Assembly: GCA_039969155.1 (NCBI GenBank)
Contig: JBDVOJ010000038.1
Location: 78,548-142,547, forward strand
Direction of reading: 5' to 3'
From: GCA-002733465 sp039969155
Lineage (GTDB): Bacteria; Pseudomonadota; Gammaproteobacteria; Enterobacterales; Kangiellaceae
Length of the DNA: 64,000 bases
Part shown: positions 7,214 through 14,659 of the stretch, one piece after another
How the letters are laid out: every line of letters starts with the position of its first letter
Position numbering within the stretch: position 1 is the stretch's first letter
Notes under the pieces: generated by a model
What the model saw: the letters and a program-made list of their open reading frames with translations, nothing else
Told to the model about the DNA's origin: nothing
Databases searched by the model: none
Made by a program: the position numbers and the translations under genes

Positions 7214-9379
7214 TTAACCCGCTTGCTTTTCAAACGCGACCCAATCTGGATGTTGATGATAAACCACACAAACATCGGTTGCTCGTTTCATGGCGGTTCT
7301 AGCCTGCTTTACATCATCTAATAAGTAAAATGCGAATGCCAATTTTGCCTTAGCCGAAGCTTCCATGTCTGCCGTCAAAAGCGGTTCTAACTGCTTATAG
7401 TCAAAACTAAATTCGGGCTCTTCAAAGTCACTCTGAGCTAATTGGGAAAGCTGCAGAATGTAATAAGCTTTAAACGCTTTATCAGCGAGAGTAAAATTTC
7501 CGCGCAGTTCTTCTCGGTGAATAATTGTGAGAGCTTTTTTATACGCCTCAACTGCGCTCGCGGGTTTAGCACTCAGCCTGTACGCATCACCTAAGTCCCC
7601 CCACATTTGATATAAACCACCAAACTCTTTGTCACTCATCAACGATAAGGCTTTTTCTTTGTTGATTACCGCTTTGTCATATTGCTTGGAAAATAAATAA
7701 GCTGTTCCCATGGTTTCATAGCCAACATAAGAATCCGGCCCTAGCTGGATCGCGTCTTGATAAAACCCAATCGCCTTTTCCAGATTACCTTGACAAAGGT
7801 TTATAGTCGCTACATTGGCAAACGCTAGCTCACTAGGATTTAGCACGGCAGATTTTTCAAATGCGAGAGCGATCATCTCTGTTTTCCCGGCCGTGTAGCT
7901 AAGTACACCTAAGTTATTATGATGTAGCCAAAAGTCAGGTTCTAGCTCCGTCGCTTTTTTAGCAAAGGACAACATTTTTTGCTCTGCGTTGGGGTACCCA
8001 GCTAATTGTTGCCTCACGGCGTCTCGATAGGCCATTGCAATACCTGAAACACTATCGACATTGTTGGGAAAATTTTCTAGTGCTTTTTGAAAGAGCTTTA
8101 TGGCTTGCTCAACTTTTCCCGACCGTCGATATAAATACCCCATCATCGCATTTAGGTAGAAGTTATTCTTGTTCAACTGGTAACCCGCGTTACATTCTTT
8201 TTCCGCATACTCCAGACTATTTTTTTCGTGTTCTCGCCAGCTTTCTCTTAAATAGGCTTCGCAAAGTGCTGCTCTCGCATTTGCAAACATTGGGTATTGC
8301 GCAACCGTTGAAAGTAATATCGCCTGAGCTTTCTTAACATTTAATTCGGAATTGTGACCATCCAATAGCTCTCGAGCTTGTACATATTGTTGATGCGGTG
8401 TGAGCTCGGTTAAATTTCCAGCCAATAATTCAGAACGATAGGGTTTACTATTCATTCGATTAAAAGCACTGTAGACCTGCTCTGCCAAATCTGACGATTG
8501 ATAAGTTAACTCAGCATTCGAAAAGCTGCCAGTCCAAACTAATCTATCAAGGTTTTGATAAAACAGGTAGGCTTGCAAAATTGTGTACCGCCCATGTGAT
8601 TCATAGCGCAGAGTTAACACAGCATCGGATTGGAATTGCTCAGCAATATCGGTTGCCATAAAGTGCTGAGGAACTAAGCCCCTTTCACCGATCGTAGTTG
8701 AGTATTCAGCTAACAGCATTTCTTTCAAAACGTACGACAACTCATCTGTCGCAGAATCTTTACTAAAAATAATAATACTGGCATTTTCCGGGATACTGAG
8801 GGGGGTATTTTTCTGCGAGCTTTGGCCTAGCGTAATTGTTTCTTCAGAAGCTTGGAGAACTTGCGAATCATTCAGCTTCGGCTCTAACTGATTATCGGAG
8901 TCACTAATGTCTGTTAGAAAGCTCTTAATAATTCCAACCAATAGAATAGCAATAGTTACCCCTATCGCTAACTTAACATATGAAACGTTGTTGACAGGAC
9001 GAATAACTCCGATTTGATCTAATTCTCTTTGGGCTTCTTCATTGCCACTAGTGCCCTCAGATTCAGAACTAGAAAGATCTGCGCTCGTTAATAGCTCAGG
9101 CTGGTGCACGTCAGTCTGTTCGAGTTGCTCCTTAGATGAGAGATATAGAGTATATGCATCGACGTTTAAGGCGTTTGCAATGCGCGCTATAGTGGCAGGA
9201 GAAACACTTTCCTGACGAAAAGCCCGATTGACGGTGTCCCTTGGTGGGCTAGCGAGACCTTCAAAGTCTGCAATTTTATCTGCTAAGGCGCTTTGCGTTT
9301 TAATACCCGCATCTAACATTGCGGCATGTAGCTTGGCTCGCGAAGCAATGACTCCGCGTTTTCGTGATTTGGCGTCCAC
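7214..9379 (-). CDS. XRE-type HTH, single TM and TPR protein (transmembrane regulator candidate)
   Basis: A 721-residue protein. Residues 14-82 form an XRE/Cro-like HTH (KTQSALADKIADFEG, then TVNRAF and SPATIARIANALNVDAYTLY). An acidic linker leads to one TM helix (about 134-153). Residues 190-310 resemble the TolB/FlgO-like domain of CadC-type TPR regulators (DAVLTLRYESHGRYTILQAY). From about 330 to 700 there are at least six TPR-like helical pairs. The topology places DNA binding in the cytoplasm and TPRs in the periplasm, as in ToxR/CadC proteins but with a different HTH. The start is GTG, with GGGAG 10 nt upstream. Transcribed alone. Target genes are unknown; the divergent DUF523 operon is a candidate. 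Confidence 0.8.
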   Translation of the reverse strand: MDAKSRKRGVIASRAKLHAAMLDAGIKTQSALADKIADFEGLASPPRDTVNRAFRQESVSPATIARIANALNVDAYTLYLSSKEQLEQTDVHQPELLTSADLSSSESEGTSGNEEAQRELDQIGVIRPVNNVSYVKLAIGVTIAILLVGIIKSFLTDISDSDNQLEPKLNDSQVLQASEETITLGQSSQKNTPLSIPENASIIIFSKDSATDELSYVLKEMLLAEYSTTIGERGLVPQHFMATDIAEQFQSDAVLTLRYESHGRYTILQAYLFYQNLDRLVWTGSFSNAELTYQSSDLAEQVYSAFNRMNSKPYRSELLAGNLTELTPHQQYVQARELLDGHNSELNVKKAQAILLSTVAQYPMFANARAALCEAYLRESWREHEKNSLEYAEKECNAGYQLNKNNFYLNAMMGYLYRRSGKVEQAIKLFQKALENFPNNVDSVSGIAMAYRDAVRQQLAGYPNAEQKMLSFAKKATELEPDFWLHHNNLGVLSYTAGKTEMIALAFEKSAVLNPSELAFANVATINLCQGNLEKAIGFYQDAIQLGPDSYVGYETMGTAYLFSKQYDKAVINKEKALSLMSDKEFGGLYQMWGDLGDAYRLSAKPASAVEAYKKALTIIHREELRGNFTLADKAFKAYYILQLSQLAQSDFEEPEFSFDYKQLEPLLTADMEASAKAKLAFAFYLLDDVKQARTAMKRATDVCVVYHQHPDWVAFEKQAG

Positions 9380-9729
9380 TTGGATCTTTCTCCCTTGCGA
9401 TCACTTTATTCTTTTTTCGATGGCGTCCTACCGCAAATTTTGCTTGAAAGCGCAAAATCAAAGAACAATCGCAGATAATATCAACTTACGCGGCTTCTAG
9501 GTAGACTCAAATCACATTTATTATATCGCGTTAATATACCTTCACAAATATCTCAAGATCGGGTGGTAACGGATCAAATACTGACGTATCGAACTGATCC
9601 AGCAGCCAGCAATGCTCGTATACACTCTTAAATGCGGCAAAACTAAGCCAGACAACCGCTGTCTGAGCCGGTGTTAGCCAAAGACACGGTAGAAAACTCC
9701 AACAGAAAGCAATATAAAGGAGAGTTGAA
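9380..9729. other. 350-bp divergent intergenic region
   Basis: It separates the HTH-TPR gene (minus) from DUF523-photolyase (plus). I find no gene in it. It holds one recognisable element, an ECF-type promoter at 9595-9620, and an AGGAG ribosome-binding site just before 9730. The plus-strand leader would be about 105 nt; I see no convincing riboswitch fold in it. Confidence 0.7.
9595..9620 (+). promoter_or_regulatory. ECF (RpoE/ChrR-type) promoter of DUF523-photolyase
   Basis: TGATCC (9595-9600), exactly 16 bp, then CGTA (9617-9620). The same hexamer, spacing and tetramer recur at the two divergent promoters of the ECF sigma/ChrR locus (26487-26512 minus, 26535-26560 plus). RpoE-ChrR control of photolyase is established in Rhodobacter; its occurrence here is inferred from the motif. 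Confidence 0.72.
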
Positions 9730-10671
9730 ATGATTAAAGTAGGTATTAGTCAATGTTTATTAGGTGCCAACGTAAGATACGACGGTGGCAATAAGAATAA
9801 TCGTTACTGCAAAGACGAGCTATCAAAGCACTTCAAATTTGTTTCGCTTTGTCCCGAAGTAGGCATCGGGTTACCTATTCCTAGAGAAACAATTCGACTG
9901 GTGGGTGATATTGATAACCCAAGAGCGGTTGAAAGCAAAGACTCTTCGATTGAATACACTGAGCAACTGGCTGGCTTCGCCGACTCCAATTATGAAACTA
10001 TTTCGCAAATGAGTGGCTACGTGGTATGCCAAGCCTCTCCTAGCTGCGGCATGGAGCGAGTCAAAGTGTTTAACGATAAAGGCCAACCGGAGAAAAAAGG
10101 AGTCGGAGTTTTTACCGCACGACTCAGAAAGCTTTTTCCCAACCTTCCAATCGAAGAAAATGGGCGCTTAAATGATCCGCTTTTACGCGACAGCTTTATC
10201 AAAAGAGTATTCATTTACAACGAATGGCAGCAACTTGCCAAGCAAGGATTAACCGTTGATAAACTGCTTAAGTTTCATTCACGTCACAAAATGGTGTTAT
10301 TAGCTCACAGTCAAAATCTATATCGCCAACTAGGCCCGATTGTTGCGCAAACCACCAAACTGAATATTGACGGTCAATCAGAGCTTTATATCCATCTAAT
10401 GATGAAGGCACTTCAAAAAGCTTCGACACGTTCCAACAATACTAACGTTTTGATGCACATGCAGGGTCATTTAAAAGATCATCTCGACAGAGACGATAGG
10501 GCTGAACTTACGGAGTGTATCAAAGAGTACAACGAAGGTTTACAGCCTATCATGAGCCCAATAACCTTGTTAAAGCACCATTTCAAGAATAATCCTAGTC
10601 AATTTATTGCTAGACAATCTTATTTGGACCCCTACCCTAAGAGTATGTCTATTAGGGTAGCCATGCAATAA
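9730..10671 (+). CDS. DUF523 and DUF1722 domain protein (YbgA-like fusion)
   Basis: A 313-residue cytosolic protein with two domains. DUF523 (about 3-150) carries the conserved Cys-containing motifs ISQCLLG, LCPEVGIGLPIPRE and CQASPSCGM. DUF1722/YbgA (about 190-305) includes KFHSRHKMVLLAHS and HMQGHLKDHL. The Cys arrangement suggests a metal or redox centre, but the function is uncertain. Genes of this type sit beside photolyase in many proteobacteria, including E. coli ybgA-phr, and the same order holds here with a 74-bp gap. AGGAG lies 7 nt before the ATG. The ECF-type promoter upstream suggests light or singlet-oxygen stress control of both genes. Confidence 0.88.
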   Translation: MIKVGISQCLLGANVRYDGGNKNNRYCKDELSKHFKFVSLCPEVGIGLPIPRETIRLVGDIDNPRAVESKDSSIEYTEQLAGFADSNYETISQMSGYVVCQASPSCGMERVKVFNDKGQPEKKGVGVFTARLRKLFPNLPIEENGRLNDPLLRDSFIKRVFIYNEWQQLAKQGLTVDKLLKFHSRHKMVLLAHSQNLYRQLGPIVAQTTKLNIDGQSELYIHLMMKALQKASTRSNNTNVLMHMQGHLKDHLDRDDRAELTECIKEYNEGLQPIMSPITLLKHHFKNNPSQFIARQSYLDPYPKSMSIRVAMQ

Positions 10672-10745
10672 TAAAACGTCACCAATTAAGTACGCTCATT
10701 TGAGCTTGGTGAATATGATCTATTATTAGCATAGGAAGCAATACG

Positions 10746-12233
10746 TTGAATCTAGTATGGTTTAGGAACGATTTAAGAATCCAAGACAATCCAGCCCTTT
10801 CCGCAGCCGCTGCCGATGAAACATCGCCAGTGGCTGCGCTATATTTGATCTGTTCGCAACAAATAGATTGCTACGGCATTGGAAAAAATCAGCAAGCCTA
10901 TCTTTTCCAAAGCCTACAACTGCTTCATCAGGAATTGGCTAAAAAAAACATTCCATTATTTATCATTCCGAGTTCGACTTTTAAGTCAGTTCCTAATCAA
11001 ATTAAGACAATTTGCGAGCAACTTGAAGTTGAAAAGCTCTACTTCAATATTGAGTATCCCATTGACGAACGAGTCAGAGACAGGCAGGTCGTTGAAGCCC
11101 TGGAAGAAACCGTAAAATGCTTTCGATTTGTCGGCGACTCTCTAGTCGCTCCTTGGTTACTAGTTAATGGAAGTGGCAACGGCTATAAAGTCTTCACACC
11201 GTTTAGCAAAGCTCACGCTAATATCTTATCGGATATGCCTGTAGAGTTGTCCAACCCAATTAAGCCTAGATCATCAGATAATCGACTCGCCATTGCTAAA
11301 ATAGTAAGGAAAAATGCTGCTAGCCAACTTTCTGCAGAAGATTCTGATGAGGCTGATCAAAGCGATTTTGTTTTTATTACTAAACAGTGGCTAACTGATT
11401 GTTGTCCCAGCAAGTTAACTTCAATCGAAATCCCCAGTAGTAGCCATCAGCAATTAAAAAACCAGTTGGAAAACTTTTGTGAAGATAAAATCGTTGAATA
11501 CTCAGAGCTCAGAGACTTTCCTAATATAGACGCGACATCGCGCATTTCCTCAGCACTAGCACTCGGCTGTATTTCCGCCAATGAGTGCTATCAAATAGCT
11601 CGCCAAGGTCATAATGAGAACGCATCCGCCTGGACGCGCCAGCTGGTTTGGAGAGATTTTTATCGTTCAGTCATGTGGCATTTTCCACATGTTTGTAAAG
11701 GACAAGCGTTTCTAGATGTTGATACAGCAATTAATTGGTCGCATGATTTGGTAGCCCTAAACAACTTCAAACAAGGTCAAACTGGTGTACCGATTATTGA
11801 TGCCGCAATTCAACAGTTGTTAAAATCCGGATGGATGCACAATCGATTGCGGATGGTGGTAGCTAGCTACTTTTGTAAAAATTTATGGTTAGATTGGCGT
11901 ATCGGCGAAGCCTTTTTCGCGGAACATTTATTTGATTATGATTTTGCCAATAACAACGGTGGTTGGCAGTGGAGTGCTTCAGTTGGCACCGACGCTTCTC
12001 CTTACTTTAGAGTATTTAACCCTCAAGCCCAACAGAAAAAGTTTGATAAAGATGGCGAATTTATTAGGCAATGGTTGCCGTCTCTTAGACAGGTTGAAAG
12101 TAACAAAATACATTCCTTCGAAACCAGCCAATTAGATAATTACCCTAAGCCACAGGTGGATTTAAAGTCATCGAGAAAACAGGCCATCGACAGCTTTAAG
12201 AATGCCAAACTTTCAAACGAAAATTTTGGTTAG
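10746..12233 (+). CDS. phrB: deoxyribodipyrimidine photolyase (class I CPD photolyase)
   Basis: A 495-residue flavoprotein that splits UV-induced cyclobutane pyrimidine dimers using blue light. The N-terminal Rossmann-like antenna domain (1-130) starts LVWFRNDLRIQDNPAL. The FAD domain holds WTRQLVWRDFYR (296-307), GVPIIDAAI, SGWMHNRLRM (361-370), LDWRIGEAFF and the GWQWSASVGTD block (406-416), all characteristic of class I enzymes. The length suits the family. The start is TTG, with AGGAAG 8 nt upstream; no ATG near the true N-terminus would keep VWFRNDLR. Likely co-transcribed with the DUF523 gene from the ECF-type promoter. Convergent with the next gene. Confidence 0.95.
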   Translation: MNLVWFRNDLRIQDNPALSAAAADETSPVAALYLICSQQIDCYGIGKNQQAYLFQSLQLLHQELAKKNIPLFIIPSSTFKSVPNQIKTICEQLEVEKLYFNIEYPIDERVRDRQVVEALEETVKCFRFVGDSLVAPWLLVNGSGNGYKVFTPFSKAHANILSDMPVELSNPIKPRSSDNRLAIAKIVRKNAASQLSAEDSDEADQSDFVFITKQWLTDCCPSKLTSIEIPSSSHQQLKNQLENFCEDKIVEYSELRDFPNIDATSRISSALALGCISANECYQIARQGHNENASAWTRQLVWRDFYRSVMWHFPHVCKGQAFLDVDTAINWSHDLVALNNFKQGQTGVPIIDAAIQQLLKSGWMHNRLRMVVASYFCKNLWLDWRIGEAFFAEHLFDYDFANNNGGWQWSASVGTDASPYFRVFNPQAQQKKFDKDGEFIRQWLPSLRQVESNKIHSFETSQLDNYPKPQVDLKSSRKQAIDSFKNAKLSNENFG

Positions 12234-12312
12234 TGTTTATTTGAACAATAAATTGGTGACTCGCAACAATAGCTAGATACCTTAACGGAAAAATTTTGAT
12301 TGGAGAAACCCA

Positions 12313-14037
12313 CTACTTAGATAACCACTTTCGCTCAACTTTAGAAGCTTCCTCAGCTTTCCCCCAATGAAAACCTTGGCCACGAAGAATACTGAGATTT
12401 TCGCAAAAATCAGCAGCTTGAGAGTTTTCGATTCCTTCAGCCACCACCGATAGACCAAGGGAATGTAACATATAAGCAAGCCCCTTCGTCATCGATTTCT
12501 TAAGTGTATGATTAGCAGAAGAATCAAATGTTGGCATTAATGATTTGTCAATTTTGACAATATCAATTGGAAACTCTAAGAGATAAGATATGGAAGAAAA
12601 TCCAGTTCCAAAATCATCAAGCGCAATTAGGCAACCAAGCTTATGAATTTCATTGATGCTCTCTTGCTTTCTCTTATCGTCATTTAATAAAGCAGTTTCA
12701 GTGAGCTCAAAAATAATGGTTTTTGGATCGAGTTGATACTGTTCTATACACTCAGAAATATGAATCGCAAGAGTCGCATCCTGTAGCTGAACGGGTGATA
12801 AGTTAATTGACATGGTCAACTTTTCGTTATTTTTCAACTGCCAAACTTTTAGCTGTTGAAGCGCACTCTCCATTGCTTGTATACCTAAGTCTAAAATCAA
12901 TTTAGACTCCTCAGCAATAGGAATAAACTCATCGGGAAAGATTATTTCACTTTCTCTACGCCATCGCATTAACGCTTCAAAACCAACTACAGATTGATCG
13001 TCAAGCTGAATGATTGGTTGATAATACATATCAATTTGATTTATTTCTATTGCTTTCCTAAGCCGGTCTTCAACTTCCGAACGATGATTAATTTCTTGTT
13101 GCATCTGCTTTTCGAAATAGCAAAAACTGCTTTTATCTTGTTTGGCTCTATAAAGCGCGATATCGGCCTCTTGAATTAAGTTTTGTTCGAAGGCTCGGTC
13201 AAAACGAGTTATCGCTATACCAATACTCACGCCGCAATTCACATCAACATCTACTTCGTTCAGTCGATAGAATTTCTTACTTACCCTTAAAATTCGCTTG
13301 GCCACTTGAGTGACACTTTGAACCGATGTGACATTTTGCAAAATGATGGCAAATTCATCCCCACCAATTCTGGAGAAACACTCATCACCTCTTAAGCAGG
13401 AACTGATCCTGCGAGTAATTCGTTTGAGTAGTTCGTCTCCAGATGGATGACCGTGATTGTCATTAACATATTTGAAATCATCAAGATCAAGAATTAGTAG
13501 TGCGACCCTATTGCGGTTTCTTTGGAATTCTTTATAAGCTTCCTTTAATCGTATTTCAAAGTAGTAACGATTGGAAAGCCCAGTTAATGCATCTCTTTCA
13601 GCAATGTTTTTGACACGCTCATAACTCTTTTGTAACTCTTGCTCTAGTTCAAATCGTTTTCTAGAATGCAAGATTGCCTTTCTTAAGGACTTGGGTTCAA
13701 TCGCAGTTTTGGTTAAGAAATCGTGGGCCCCGGCTTGTAAGCATTCCAGTTGGCGCCCTTCGTCTTCAAGATTACTAACCATTACAATAGCCGTTGGACC
13801 AATCGATTCCATTGCTTTGATTTGCACTACCATCTCGATACCATCACACATCGGCATCAGATAATCTAACAGGATGACATCCACCGAATGCTCCTGCAGC
13901 AGCTTAATCCCCTCCTCGACGGTCGAAGCATGGTGAATGGTTTGGTACTCACCCGTTTTCTTTAGGACTCGTTCAATGAACTCCCTATCATCTTCGCTAT
14001 CATCAACTATCAATGCATTAATAAACTCAGTTTCCAT
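12313..14037 (-). CDS. response regulator with REC, GGDEF and EAL domains
   Basis: A 574-residue cytosolic regulator of cyclic di-GMP. REC occupies 5-125 with phosphoacceptor D58 and acidic pair D12/D13. GGDEF (about 140-310) has the intact signature GGDEF at 225-229, so it can act as a diguanylate cyclase. The upstream inhibitory-site position reads R216-G-D-E219 rather than RxxD. EAL (about 325-570) has E354-A-L, NLSP, ELTE, DDFGTG (474-479), KIDKS and AEGIE, consistent with an active phosphodiesterase. It is last in a run of kinase, single receiver and this gene, after a 151-bp gap, and is probably phosphorylated by that kinase. The net output, synthesis or breakdown, cannot be told from sequence. 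Confidence 0.93.
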   Translation of the reverse strand: METEFINALIVDDSEDDREFIERVLKKTGEYQTIHHASTVEEGIKLLQEHSVDVILLDYLMPMCDGIEMVVQIKAMESIGPTAIVMVSNLEDEGRQLECLQAGAHDFLTKTAIEPKSLRKAILHSRKRFELEQELQKSYERVKNIAERDALTGLSNRYYFEIRLKEAYKEFQRNRNRVALLILDLDDFKYVNDNHGHPSGDELLKRITRRISSCLRGDECFSRIGGDEFAIILQNVTSVQSVTQVAKRILRVSKKFYRLNEVDVDVNCGVSIGIAITRFDRAFEQNLIQEADIALYRAKQDKSSFCYFEKQMQQEINHRSEVEDRLRKAIEINQIDMYYQPIIQLDDQSVVGFEALMRWRRESEIIFPDEFIPIAEESKLILDLGIQAMESALQQLKVWQLKNNEKLTMSINLSPVQLQDATLAIHISECIEQYQLDPKTIIFELTETALLNDDKRKQESINEIHKLGCLIALDDFGTGFSSISYLLEFPIDIVKIDKSLMPTFDSSANHTLKKSMTKGLAYMLHSLGLSVVAEGIENSQAADFCENLSILRGQGFHWGKAEEASKVERKWLSK

Positions 14038-14188
14038 TAGCGCACCTTAATTAAAATTAACAATCCCTCGACACTTTTAATATCCTAGTCAACAAAATAG
14101 GTAATGTCCAAGCCATTTTCTAATTCATATTATTTCTATTTCAAGCTAACTCTAAGAAGAACAACCGTATTTCTTATTATCGCTGTTT

Positions 14189-14641
14189 TTACTTTTGCTT
14201 TGGTAAAATAGCGATTTCAAACCAATATTCTTTGAGCTGCTTGATTGCCTTAAAAAAGCCATCCAAGTCCACTGGTTTATGAATATAAGTATTCGCTCCA
14301 TCTTTATAACACTCGTCGATATCTTTGGCATCATTCGAGGTCGTTAAAACGACAACCGGAATGTCTTTGACGGAATCATCATTTTTTATTTTACGCAGTA
14401 CCATTCGACCATCAGTTCCAGGCATATTTAGGTCTAACAAGATAACACTCGGCATAGGGAATTCTACGCGATCTGTGAACTTACCTTGTCCATATAAATA
14501 GTCGAGAGCCTCATCGCCAGACTCACATCTTAGTATGCGGTTTTTCAGATTTCCCGATCGCTGTAATGCCCTAACAGTTGATTCATAGTCATCATCACTA
14601 TCCTCTACTATTAATATAACTTGTTTAGTTGATTGTTCCAT
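14189..14641 (-). CDS. single-domain response regulator (Rcp1/CheY-like)
   Basis: A 150-residue stand-alone receiver. The acidic pocket is E13/D14, the phosphoacceptor is D70 (ILLDLNMPGTDG), the switch Thr is T100 (VLTTS) and the conserved Lys is K122 (IHKP). The sequence pattern, with a long insertion before the phosphoacceptor (LDYLYGQGKF), matches receivers that partner phytochrome-like histidine kinases (Rcp1 type). It starts 18 bp after the kinase gene ends, so the two form an operon. With no output domain, it probably relays phosphate or binds a target protein. The neighbouring REC-GGDEF-EAL protein is a plausible second acceptor of the same kinase. Confidence 0.92.
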   Translation of the reverse strand: MEQSTKQVILIVEDSDDDYESTVRALQRSGNLKNRILRCESGDEALDYLYGQGKFTDRVEFPMPSVILLDLNMPGTDGRMVLRKIKNDDSVKDIPVVVLTTSNDAKDIDECYKDGANTYIHKPVDLDGFFKAIKQLKEYWFEIAILPKQK

Positions 14642-14659
14642 GTAGGTTCTCTCTTGTAT

